From Candidatus Omnitrophota bacterium (GTDB lineage Bacteria; Omnitrophota; Omnitrophia; Omnitrophales; Aquincolibacteriaceae), in the NCBI GenBank assembly GCA_003140935.1, contig PLLJ01000025.1, positions 1-41,105 on the forward strand: DNA of 41,105 bases, read 5' to 3'. The notes beneath the pieces are model-generated. The model ran no database searches, was not told where the DNA came from, and saw nothing but the letters and a program-made list of their open reading frames with translations. The position numbers were made by a program, and so were the translations under genes. Positions 32,236 through 41,105 of the stretch are shown here, in pieces (positions within the stretch are counted from its first letter, which is position 1; each line of letters opens with the position of its first letter).

Positions 32236-35200
32236 ATGACCGGAGACGAAGGAATCAAAAACCGGAAGGCGGAAGGCGGAGGGCGAAAGGCGTCCGTTCT
32301 CGGACTTTTCGCGCTGATCGGGTTTTCCTTCATGCTTAACTTCTTCGTCCCTTCTGCCGAGGCGTCGCAGATCAAGCGCGTCATGCGCGGTACCGCCCAG
32401 TTCGATACGGTCGATGTGACGCAGTCCGTGACACTCCCCAATGAAGTGGATATGTCAAAATCCATCATTTTGATCACAAACACGGGCGTTGCAGCCAATG
32501 CCAATGATCAGAATTACTTTTTTACGGCCCAATTCGCGACCACCGGCAGCATCAACATCGACCGCGCGGGTGCTACGGTCGAAGCGAGCGTGGCTTGGGA
32601 AGTCATCGAGTTTGAAGACGGCGTTTCGGTTCAGCGCGGCGTTTCCAGTATGCAGTCGTCGGGGGCCGGCAGTTTAATAAAAACCATTTCCATCGCGAAC
32701 ATCGACAGGACGAAATCTGTCCCGATCGTCACGGTCCGCGCGGCCTATACCACCGCGAACCAGACGAATCAATTGCATCTGCTCCCCACGCTCCTCTCGG
32801 ACAACGGGACGCTACAACTTGAACGTAAAGTCGTTTCCGGAACCAAGGCGATCTCCATTGTCTGGCAGGTGATCACTTTTACGAAGGATGTGACGGTCCA
32901 AACAAATGCTTTTCTCATCCCGGCTGACTCGAACGGGGTCGATAACTATGATGAAGATTATGTGACCGCCGTCACCAATCCTCTTCTCTTCACTTATTTT
33001 GCGGGCGACACCGCGGTTGCCGGGGTCGACACTCAGGAATGGACCAGCGGTATCTACTGCGCCGCGAGCGCGGCGGGGGACTGCACGGGGGCTGCTTCCT
33101 ATCCCGCAGTGAGATTTTTCCGGTATAACAATGTCAATACCGTCGGTCACTCCGTCTACGGCCAATATTATCTTGTGGATTTTACCGATGACGCAAGTTT
33201 CGGCCAAGCGGGAAACACCACATGGGCCACGGGCGCTTCTAACCAGCTTACCATTGTTACGTTAGCCACCCGGACGATCGCGGCGCAGACCGCCAGCGTC
33301 AGCACCACCGGTATTACGGACACCACGCCGATCAGGATCCGGACGACGGCTAACCACGGATTCGCGACGAACGATGTGGTGACCATTAGCACAGCCGCCT
33401 ACGGCGGCCTGACGATCAATGGAACTTCCAATATCGGTATCACGAACACCGGTCCGATCAGGATCCGGACCACGGCCAATCACGGACTTTCGACCGGGGA
33501 TATTGTCACCATTTCCGGCACGACGACGGCGAATTACACGATCAACGGCACCACGAACACCGGTATCGCGAATTCCACTCCGATCAGGATCCAACTGACG
33601 GCCAACCATACTTTCAACACAGGCACCTATGTCACCATTTCCGGGTCTGCGATGACGACTTATACCATTGCCACGAAAGCGAATAACGGCATCGTGAACA
33701 CGACCCCGATCCGGCTGACACTCACGGCCAATCACCCTTATGCGACCAATGCCCAGGTCGTGATCAGCGGCGCCGGTATTGCGGCCCTGAACACAGTTTG
33801 GGGTGTCAATGCGGGGGCAGCCTGTCCGGCCCATGAGGGCTTAGCGACCCCGTGCGCCGCCAATCAAATAGAGTTACAGGGGAGTGTAGGGCTCGGCAAG
33901 GGCGGCGGCGGCAGCGTGGTGACGAATTTAAACAAAGATTATCAGATCAGAACAGGGGCATCCTGTCCAACCCATGACGGTTTACCGGCTACGTGTGCCG
34001 CCAATCAATTGGAGTTGCTTAACACTTACGCAAGCGGTCCGGACAACGGTGGAAACGTAGCGGCCCGTGTCAACGGGCGCTGGTATATCAAAACCACAGG
34101 GAACGCGACGGACTTTACTTTGGCGGATCCTGTCACTCAAGTGGATACCGTGGCAAGCGGCGTCGGCCTTGGCGGCTCGGTCACGGATGATGTTCCTACG
34201 GTGGTCAATAAAAGTTGGGCGATCAAAGCCGGGGCAGACTGTACCGCCCATGACACCTTGACGACCCCGTGTAGCGCCGCTGAATTTGAGTTGATCAACA
34301 GTACGAAAGCCGGTCCCGGAGGCGGCGGGACGGTGTCCGGTTCCACCCTTGCGGGTGTCAATAAACGCGCGGACGGCCAGACGATACGCATTAACACCAC
34401 CGCCAATCACGGACTTACCTCGGGAGATGTCGTCAATATTGATAATTGCGGGGATGTATCCCTTGACGGGGACTGGCCTGTCATCAATAACACGCTTACC
34501 TCCTTTTTCCTGGCCGGTTCGGATTCGGTCAATATTACCACGGATAACAGCGGTGGAACGGTGCAAAAGCCACAAGTAGGCTCCGCATTAACGGCGATCG
34601 TGCCCTCCAGGACCATCGATTGGATATCCACGCGCGCTCAAAGCGCTGCCGGTACTGCTAACCGCGGGGCCTACGCTCTGTCCATAGTCGGCTGGCTTCG
34701 TCACGACATAACGGCGCCTGACACCACCACGACGATCTATGAAACACTCCGCGGAATGGACGCCTCGACCGAGTCGAGCAAGAATATTTTTTATGTGACG
34801 GAACTCAGTCCGCTGACCCTAAAAACGCCGGACGGGGCTGAGACGGGCACTTTGGCGTGGGTCGTGGGGAGCACGTCTTATGTCACTTGGGTGAATTCCG
34901 CCGATGTGGCCGCCCATAACTGGGAGCTTCAGATGTCGACCAACAGCGGCGGTGCCTATGCGGATCTGACCACAGGCTGTATCAAACCTTCCGACCAATC
35001 GAATGTCGCGTGCACCAGCGCCGCGACCGGAATTCCGATAGATGCAGGGGAAGGGGTCCCAGGCAGAAGGACCGTAGGGTGGGTGGTCCCGGACAATATC
35101 GGGATCGCCACCAGGATCCGCATGGTCGATACGACTCTCTGCGCTCATGCCGCTTGTGCGGACAATACCACGAACAATAAACGGTACCGTGATTCATCCA

Positions 35201-38200
35201 ACGCTGACTTCGTGATCCGCGGGTCCATATCAAATATCGTTGCGTCCGACGCTGGCGGAGCCCTCAATGCTATCGGTGTCGGCGGTAATCCGCTCGGTGT
35301 TGGAAATACCGATCTCGCTCTGACTTGGTCTCATACGGGAAGTATCGGAACCGTTACTATTGAACTCTGTCCTACCGGAGATGCAGGTTGCACGGGTGCT
35401 GTGACGATCAAAACCGGCGTTTCAGGCACCGGCGGTGCTTGCAATGCCGCTTGTACGGCATGGACGGTTCCCAATAATGTGTCCACCACGGCCAAGATCC
35501 GTGTCCGTGAAACAGTGCCGCCCACAGGAACCACGGTTGCAGACGTGAGTCCTGTGTTCGAGATCCGGCCCAGGATCAACGTTCTAAAACCGGACGTAAG
35601 CTCTACATGGGTGCGCGGTCAAGGGCAGAGTCCGACGCCGACGAACGGCGTAATTCGGTGGTGCACGGCTGGAACGGTCGGCAACGTGGACATCAAGTAT
35701 TCCAGCGACGGCGGCAACACCTATTCAGACTTGGTGGCTCACCCAGACCAAGTGATTGCGAATACGGCGGGGGTGAGTGATGGGTTGGGCGCTCAAGGTT
35801 GCGGGGCGGCTGAAAACGCGTATCACTACAATTGGACGCTTCCGGGGAATCTTGTCGTGAGCGCGGGCAGTTCCATGATCAAGGTCGTCAAGAACGGGGA
35901 TACCCAAGAGCTTGTCATGAAAGAATCCGCTCTTTTTACCACCAAGGCTTCCGTTCAGTTGGATACCCCGGCGACCTCCACTGTTTTGCGGTACCAGCAA
36001 TCGACCCCTATTGCGTGGAGCAGTCCGGGCGGCGGATTGGGAACCGTGAAACTGATGTATTGCAACGGTTATGTGGCCAACGGCTGCCAAAATACTCCGG
36101 GAGACGCGGACTGGATCCAGATCACCGATCCGACATCCGCCACGAATTTGGCCTCGGGCGCTTCGCCATGGTCCTGGAATGTTCAGGCGCCCGTGGGTAC
36201 GGATGTGGGTCTTTTGGTCGCCGATATGACCAGCCCCACGCTCATTTGGCATAATCTCGGTCCCTACACGGTCAAGGCCTGGTTCAGCGTAGCGGAACCT
36301 CATTCGGGCGAGGTGCTTCGCATCGGTGGCGCGAAAACCATTTCCTGGACGGATCACGGCCAGGGCGCTCAGGATGTTTATATTTGCATCGATTCCAATA
36401 ATGATGGCGCTTGCGAGTACTATCTTGTCAATTCGGCGGGAGTGGTCCAGGCGAGTACCCAGCAATACAGCGATTGGTCTCCTCCGAACGGCGGAGCGAC
36501 GGTCCTCAAAGATGATATTCCGCGATGCGCTTCCTGCCGTGTCCGTGTGTATAAACCCGGCGACGATCCGGTCGACCAGACGGGAACTTTCGGAAAATCG
36601 GACCTTTTCTCGATCAAGGGGAATATCACCGGCGCCGCGATCGGAGGCACGGGACCTTACCTGGTCGGACAGAGCGTCACGGTTTCGTGGACTTCCGCAC
36701 CCAACACCAACTGGACCACGGTGCGTCTGAGTTATTCTAAGAACGGGACCACTTGGACGGATTTCGCATCCTCCGGGTCAGGATGCACGACGACGATGGC
36801 GGCCAATACGGGCTCCTGCAGTTGGACGGTTCCTAACGACGTGAACATCGTTTCGGAAGGCGCTTCAAGGATCCGGGTCCAGGACGATGCGGACGCCACG
36901 AATACAAGTTCCACGTCGAATCTTTACACGGTGAGGGCCACTTTGGCGCTCGGTGCGCTGACGGGATCCCCTTGGAAGATCGGCACGGCCCATGATATTT
37001 CCTGGACCAAGACCGGAGACACCGCGATCACGACGGTCAACCTCAAGTATTCGCTTAACGGAGGCACGAGCTACGACTATTTGATCAAATCCCTGGGCGC
37101 CGGGCTGAGTCCTTATACCTGGTGCGTCGGGAAAAATGACGGTTGCAGCGGGACCACGCAGGGCCAGAACGCGAACGATCCTCTTTTGGTGATCGGGGCG
37201 GCTGACAAAAATGTGACGGTCAAGATCATGATCGAAGATGCGAATAATACCAAGGCCAACGGCGGGACCTATAGCGAGTCTTCGAACATCACCATCCAAA
37301 AGGATTACTCGACGGTGAAGGTGGGAGGACTTTCAAGCGGCGCCGTTCTTTATGTCGGAGACTCCAATCCGGGCGGTTTGTCCGGGCCCGACAGCATCAC
37401 GTGGACGACACTTGGGGATTCGACGAGCAAAGTTTTCCTGGCGTATCAAACAAGCGGTTACACGTTTCCGACGAATAATATAGAAGACACGCCGGGCAAG
37501 AACGATGTCGGCGCCTACCATTTGTGGACCGTGCCTGACAGTATCGGAAATGCGGTAAAGATCCGGATCAAGAATGCCTCCTATCCCACGGACATCTATG
37601 CGGATTCCGGGACTTTTGTCATCAAAGGAAAGATCACGGCTTCGTTCCCGGACGGCAGTACGACTTTGGTGGTCGGAACGGACGTGACGGGCGGCATTCA
37701 ATATGTGAAATATGGAACTCTCGGGAACCTTGAGATCATTTACAATCATAACGGGTATACGACCGTGATCACGCCCGGCGCATCGCCTGGTCCCGAGGGA
37801 ACGAGCGCGGCGACCTCGTTCGCGTGGACGGTCGCGGCCACCGATTCCAATGGCGGGAATGTGATCGATACCAGCGGCACGAAGTACAGCAAGTTCAAGC
37901 TAACCGGCCTTACGGACAAAGGGAATACGGACCTTGAAGCCACGGTCGAAACGCCGCTTTTTCAGATCCGCGGTGATCTTTATGACGGCACGGATTCCAA
38001 ACTCCTCAAGGAGCCGGGAGGCGGGGAAGTTTACGCGATCGGCGGGACGACCCAATACATCCGGTGGAAAGCGCGCGGTAATCTCGGAAATCTGAAAATG
38101 AGTTTGGACACGAACGCAGGAAAGGGCGTCGATAATACCACCGACACCAGCGATGATTATACCACCTCGATCCGGCGGCCCGACAGCAAGTGCGGCACGC

Positions 38201-41105
38201 CGCCGTGCTACGCGTCATCGGTGCCGTATACCGGGGACGGGACGGACGGGCAAGGTTATTATTATCTTGAATGGATCGTTCCGAATCTCGTGACTTCCAA
38301 AGCGAGGATCCGCGTCGAGAGCATCGCCAACGCTTACGATTATACGAATCCGACCAAGGCCATGGCGACTTATGCCGCGACCAGCTCGAACAATTTCTGG
38401 ATCCGGCCGACCGTTACCGTGGTGTCTCCGAACGGGGTGCAGACGCCTCATTGGAAAACGGGTGAGACCGCGAAAACGATCACGGTCAATTCCACCGGCG
38501 ACGCGAAACTCGACGTTTGGGTTTGTTATAACAATGCCTCGGGCGCTTGGCCCGATTGCACGAGTAAATACGTGGTCACGTCCGCCCAGCAGGTGAGCGC
38601 GGGGAATACCAATCTCTCATGGGATGTCCCGGCTGGGTTCAGTACGGATAATGCCATTATCCATGCGCAGTGGACGGACCAGGCTACGATCTCGGATGAA
38701 TCGAATGCCATATTCATGATCAAACCTGTCCTCACTCTCACGAAACCTGTCGACAATACCACGCAATTTGTCGTCGGAGCCTCCACCTACTCATCGGCGA
38801 TCGCATGGAACGCACCGAATGGGACATCTCCTAACATCGATATTTTGCTTTCGACGGACGGAGGCGGCACTTATCCAGTCACGATCCAATCGAATTATCC
38901 TGTCGGGAACGGCAACGCCGACTGGACCCTCGATGAGACGACTTACAATTCCCTTATCACAAAAACGGCCAAGATCAAGATCCAAAAACACGGAGACACC
39001 AACGTTTTGAGCGAATCCACCCAGAGTTTTTACATCAAGGGCGCGTTTTCCAATGTTTATGTCAAAGTGAACGCCGGCGATGCGGATCCTTCGACTCCGA
39101 TCGATCTTCCGATCGCGACTACGCGCTACATCACCTGGGAATACACCGGGAACATGGGGACGGTCAACGTCTATTACGCCACGGATGCCGACCAGGCACC
39201 TCCGACCTGGCTCCCCGTCTCCGGGGCAGGGACGTGTGTAGGTAGTGTTTCCATTGGTTCAAGCGGGAGCGGCAACTGTACCTGGACGGTCCCCAACGCG
39301 CCTTCCGCGAACGTGAAAGTAAAGATCGCGAACGTCACCAACACCAATTGGCCGGACGTGAGCAATGTGAGCTCGGGACTTGCCAGTATCATCGGCAGCA
39401 TCTCTGACGTCTGTGTGTTGTCGGGCACGAATTGCGCGAGCGATAATGCGGGGGCTTCCATGGATGTCGCTGGCAGCAAGGTGATCCGTTGGAAGCCGAA
39501 CGGCGCTATATCACTTTTTGATATTGAATACCGCGTAGGGGGAGGAAGCTGGAGCGCGACGCCGATCACGGGAACCAATGGCGTGGCCGGGTCGGTGAAC
39601 GGAAATTACAAGGAATGGACCTGGACAAGTATCCCGGACACTATTTCCAATGACGTGGATTTCCGGGTCGAGGACCACAGTAACCCGAGCAAGGTGAGCT
39701 GTACCAGCGATGATGCGGGCTGCAATACTTCACGGTTCCAGCAGTCCGTCACCAATATTTACGGTTATATCCTCAAGGGCCAATTGAGCATTGTTTCTCC
39801 GATCGTGACGGATGTGCGTACGATCGGCTCGACGCCGAGCCCGTCGATCCGCTGGAGTAAATATGGAAGCATCGGGGACCTGAAGATCGAGTACTCGACG
39901 ACCGGCAGCTTCACGGCGCAGGATTACACGGACGGGAACGTGTTCATGATCGTGAACAATTATGCTTCAGGCAGCGACGGCAATAATGATTACGCATGGC
40001 AGACGGGTGTCATTGGCGCCAATCGCAAGATCTCGGATACGAGCGCGATCCGGATCACGAATTTGAGCGCCCCTGTGGGCACCGAGTTGGATAAGACGAG
40101 CGCTCTCTTCAAGATCCGCCCCTCGATCAATTCCCTGGACAATCCGACGGGTTCGACGGTTTGGTTCGCAACGGACACCGACACCGTGAATCAAACCATC
40201 AACTGGACGAATAATAGCGGCACGAAATCAGGAGGGGTGGCACCGACCTGTATCGTGGAGTATTCGACGAACGGAACGGATTATTACACCGTAACGGGCG
40301 GCACGGCCGTGGCTTGCGGCCAGGGGTCGCACAGCCTGACGTGGTCTCCGATGGCGGACTTGAGGAACGCGACGGTGCGCGTGCGTGTTTCCTATAATGA
40401 TTACCCCTCGATCAATCTGGAATCCGGCCAGTTCACGGTCCGTCCGAAAGTTGTGGTGACGCCGACTCCGGACGGGAGCACGAAATTGGCAGTGGGTCAG
40501 ACGTATAACAATCTGATCAAGTGGACTTATTCGGGGACTACGACCAACCACACAGTCGAGATCCGTTATGACACGGGAGCGAACACATTCCCCTCGAATC
40601 AGGTGATCGCGACGGGTGTTGCCGCGAACTTGGGCGCGACGGGTGTGACGTGGACGAATGTCCCTGACATCATCGGTTCGAATGTGAAGGTCCGGGTGTT
40701 CGATCTGGGTTTTACGGCCGCAGCAGGTGATTCCCCAGCCTTTACAGTCGTCGGAGGCATCATCTTCGGCTCTCCGCAAAGCAGTAGTACGAATGTGACG
40801 GCGAGTACGGCGATGGATATCAATTGGACTTATACCGGGACGACCCCGAACTTTGATATTTATTACAGTAAAGCGACGACCCCGAGCGCATTCCCGAGCT
40901 CGGACTGGACCCGCATCGCACAGAACGTGGGGTCGGGGACTTATTGCGCGGCAGGGAGTTGTACTTATAACTGGGCGGTCACGGGTCTGAATGATGATAC
41001 GGTGACGAACACGGCGGGTTTTTACGTGAACAACACTCTGGACTCGGCGAATTCACTTTATGCGTCAAGCCAGGGAACTCAGTTCAAGCGGGGTGCGGAT
41101 GTCAG
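32236..41105 (+). CDS. Giant repeat-rich exported surface protein (partial, runs off right edge)
   Basis: The frame is open for at least 2,956 residues with no stop. A basic leader (NRKAEGGGRKAS) and hydrophobic core end in PSAEA, a signal peptidase site. An N-terminal domain (about 45-345) is followed by four 42-residue repeats at exact 126-bp spacing, resembling the E1-FCCH-type fold (TANHGLSTGDIVTISG). Three Cys-pair, glycine-ended repeats (about 520-700) and one more FCCH-like copy come next. From about residue 860 come about 17 Ig-like units of 100-140 residues. Each has an I-x-W strand, a Y-S-x-D-G-G-type turn, W-x-V-P-D, then K-I-R-V and F-x-I-(K/R), as in Ser/Thr-rich Kre9/KNH-like domains. 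It is rich in Thr, Ser and Asn with few Lys. Likely a c-di-GMP-controlled adhesin; no anchor is visible. Confidence 0.85.
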   Translation, partial: MTGDEGIKNRKAEGGGRKASVLGLFALIGFSFMLNFFVPSAEASQIKRVMRGTAQFDTVDVTQSVTLPNEVDMSKSIILITNTGVAANANDQNYFFTAQFATTGSINIDRAGATVEASVAWEVIEFEDGVSVQRGVSSMQSSGAGSLIKTISIANIDRTKSVPIVTVRAAYTTANQTNQLHLLPTLLSDNGTLQLERKVVSGTKAISIVWQVITFTKDVTVQTNAFLIPADSNGVDNYDEDYVTAVTNPLLFTYFAGDTAVAGVDTQEWTSGIYCAASAAGDCTGAASYPAVRFFRYNNVNTVGHSVYGQYYLVDFTDDASFGQAGNTTWATGASNQLTIVTLATRTIAAQTASVSTTGITDTTPIRIRTTANHGFATNDVVTISTAAYGGLTINGTSNIGITNTGPIRIRTTANHGLSTGDIVTISGTTTANYTINGTTNTGIANSTPIRIQLTANHTFNTGTYVTISGSAMTTYTIATKANNGIVNTTPIRLTLTANHPYATNAQVVISGAGIAALNTVWGVNAGAACPAHEGLATPCAANQIELQGSVGLGKGGGGSVVTNLNKDYQIRTGASCPTHDGLPATCAANQLELLNTYASGPDNGGNVAARVNGRWYIKTTGNATDFTLADPVTQVDTVASGVGLGGSVTDDVPTVVNKSWAIKAGADCTAHDTLTTPCSAAEFELINSTKAGPGGGGTVSGSTLAGVNKRADGQTIRINTTANHGLTSGDVVNIDNCGDVSLDGDWPVINNTLTSFFLAGSDSVNITTDNSGGTVQKPQVGSALTAIVPSRTIDWISTRAQSAAGTANRGAYALSIVGWLRHDITAPDTTTTIYETLRGMDASTESSKNIFYVTELSPLTLKTPDGAETGTLAWVVGSTSYVTWVNSADVAAHNWELQMSTNSGGAYADLTTGCIKPSDQSNVACTSAATGIPIDAGEGVPGRRTVGWVVPDNIGIATRIRMVDTTLCAHAACADNTTNNKRYRDSSNADFVIRGSISNIVASDAGGALNAIGVGGNPLGVGNTDLALTWSHTGSIGTVTIELCPTGDAGCTGAVTIKTGVSGTGGACNAACTAWTVPNNVSTTAKIRVRETVPPTGTTVADVSPVFEIRPRINVLKPDVSSTWVRGQGQSPTPTNGVIRWCTAGTVGNVDIKYSSDGGNTYSDLVAHPDQVIANTAGVSDGLGAQGCGAAENAYHYNWTLPGNLVVSAGSSMIKVVKNGDTQELVMKESALFTTKASVQLDTPATSTVLRYQQSTPIAWSSPGGGLGTVKLMYCNGYVANGCQNTPGDADWIQITDPTSATNLASGASPWSWNVQAPVGTDVGLLVADMTSPTLIWHNLGPYTVKAWFSVAEPHSGEVLRIGGAKTISWTDHGQGAQDVYICIDSNNDGACEYYLVNSAGVVQASTQQYSDWSPPNGGATVLKDDIPRCASCRVRVYKPGDDPVDQTGTFGKSDLFSIKGNITGAAIGGTGPYLVGQSVTVSWTSAPNTNWTTVRLSYSKNGTTWTDFASSGSGCTTTMAANTGSCSWTVPNDVNIVSEGASRIRVQDDADATNTSSTSNLYTVRATLALGALTGSPWKIGTAHDISWTKTGDTAITTVNLKYSLNGGTSYDYLIKSLGAGLSPYTWCVGKNDGCSGTTQGQNANDPLLVIGAADKNVTVKIMIEDANNTKANGGTYSESSNITIQKDYSTVKVGGLSSGAVLYVGDSNPGGLSGPDSITWTTLGDSTSKVFLAYQTSGYTFPTNNIEDTPGKNDVGAYHLWTVPDSIGNAVKIRIKNASYPTDIYADSGTFVIKGKITASFPDGSTTLVVGTDVTGGIQYVKYGTLGNLEIIYNHNGYTTVITPGASPGPEGTSAATSFAWTVAATDSNGGNVIDTSGTKYSKFKLTGLTDKGNTDLEATVETPLFQIRGDLYDGTDSKLLKEPGGGEVYAIGGTTQYIRWKARGNLGNLKMSLDTNAGKGVDNTTDTSDDYTTSIRRPDSKCGTPPCYASSVPYTGDGTDGQGYYYLEWIVPNLVTSKARIRVESIANAYDYTNPTKAMATYAATSSNNFWIRPTVTVVSPNGVQTPHWKTGETAKTITVNSTGDAKLDVWVCYNNASGAWPDCTSKYVVTSAQQVSAGNTNLSWDVPAGFSTDNAIIHAQWTDQATISDESNAIFMIKPVLTLTKPVDNTTQFVVGASTYSSAIAWNAPNGTSPNIDILLSTDGGGTYPVTIQSNYPVGNGNADWTLDETTYNSLITKTAKIKIQKHGDTNVLSESTQSFYIKGAFSNVYVKVNAGDADPSTPIDLPIATTRYITWEYTGNMGTVNVYYATDADQAPPTWLPVSGAGTCVGSVSIGSSGSGNCTWTVPNAPSANVKVKIANVTNTNWPDVSNVSSGLASIIGSISDVCVLSGTNCASDNAGASMDVAGSKVIRWKPNGAISLFDIEYRVGGGSWSATPITGTNGVAGSVNGNYKEWTWTSIPDTISNDVDFRVEDHSNPSKVSCTSDDAGCNTSRFQQSVTNIYGYILKGQLSIVSPIVTDVRTIGSTPSPSIRWSKYGSIGDLKIEYSTTGSFTAQDYTDGNVFMIVNNYASGSDGNNDYAWQTGVIGANRKISDTSAIRITNLSAPVGTELDKTSALFKIRPSINSLDNPTGSTVWFATDTDTVNQTINWTNNSGTKSGGVAPTCIVEYSTNGTDYYTVTGGTAVACGQGSHSLTWSPMADLRNATVRVRVSYNDYPSINLESGQFTVRPKVVVTPTPDGSTKLAVGQTYNNLIKWTYSGTTTNHTVEIRYDTGANTFPSNQVIATGVAANLGATGVTWTNVPDIIGSNVKVRVFDLGFTAAAGDSPAFTVVGGIIFGSPQSSSTNVTASTAMDINWTYTGTTPNFDIYYSKATTPSAFPSSDWTRIAQNVGSGTYCAAGSCTYNWAVTGLNDDTVTNTAGFYVNNTLDSANSLYASSQGTQFKRGADV
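33310..33813 (+). repeat. Four tandem 126-bp repeats inside the giant gene
   Basis: The repeated GI(T/A/V)N(T/S) start occurs at 33310, 33436, 33562 and 33688, exactly 126 bp apart. At the DNA level CCGATCAGGATCCG recurs in the first units and degrades to CCGATCCGGCTG in the fourth, as expected of a decaying tandem duplication. A related, unlinked copy begins near 34381. Confidence 0.85.
34815..41105 (+). repeat. Array of about 17 Ig-like domain repeats in the giant gene
   Basis: Unit borders, marked by F-x-I-(R/K) or equivalents, lie near 35213, 35560, 35940, 36268, 36610, 36925, 37290, 37615, 37966, 38395, 38712, 39030, 39385, 39766, 40110, 40434 and 40741. Units are 102-143 residues long and differ strongly in DNA sequence, so this is an old array rather than a recent expansion. 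Confidence 0.7.

Noticed and set aside
33262-34631. Long minus-strand open frames opposite the giant gene
   Set aside because: They arise from the skewed codon composition of the plus-strand repeats and show no start signals or protein-like composition.

Overview
The window carries an ordinary bacterial gene layout: short intergenic gaps, many ATGA/GTGA-type overlaps, and recognisable sigma70-like promoters. No rRNA, tRNA, CRISPR array or phage module was recognised. The gene mix points to an uncultivated PVC-type bacterium, most plausibly Omnitrophota: a divergent membrane pyrophosphatase, a TIGR04073-type exosortase-associated protein, PEGA plus processive GT2, GldA/GldG plus DUF4340, TMTC-like glycosyltransferases and a giant surface protein. 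This placement is inferred from gene content; no marker gene is present to prove it.

Layout. 1-1784 (minus strand): the start of a TolC-family efflux protein translationally coupled to a MarR regulator with a clear operator, then a MarC membrane protein. 1911-5180: a palindromic repeat cluster, a frameshifted PEGA-domain protein and a processive GT2. 5181-7448: terminator, candidate small RNA, a small acidic exported protein, and a TerC-family protein. 7457-9940 (minus): a divergent H+-pyrophosphatase. 10248-12014: an APC permease with a UspA-like tail. 12084-17246: a small exported protein, a LacI-type sensor domain with no DNA-binding domain, then a tightly overlapped cdaA-glpK-glpD operon (c-di-AMP synthesis with glycerol catabolism). 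17247-17959: a gene-free region made of nested inverted repeats. 17960-20308: an ABC-F ATPase interrupted in frame by a palindromic element, and a TIGR04073-like protein. 20353-24815 (minus): a glycosylation cassette (GT39-like, TMTC-like TPR transferase, polyprenyl-phosphate sugar synthase). 25048-29714: a GldA / ABC-2-GldG / DUF4340 operon. 29913-41105: a c-di-GMP-I riboswitch and terminator, followed by a transposase-derived membrane protein, a small exported protein and a giant repeat-rich exported protein that runs off the right edge.

Two systems stand out. The first is the right-hand operon. A GEMM-I riboswitch precedes a RAYT/IS200-like domain that has lost one of its two HUH histidines and the catalytic tyrosine. 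That domain is fused to a transmembrane helix and an extracytoplasmic domain, and is coupled to a giant surface protein of at least 2,956 residues. This looks like a domesticated transposase turned into a membrane-tethered DNA-binding protein controlling, or controlled with, a c-di-GMP-dependent surface adhesin. The second is a family of modular palindromic elements of about 35-45 bp, with asymmetric loops and co-varying arms. They occur in pairs or clusters at seven or more intergenic sites and once in frame inside the ABC-F gene, in the manner of Rickettsia palindromic elements. The intact or defective state of the transposase domain, the riboswitch and the repeats were read directly from the sequence; their functional connections are inference.
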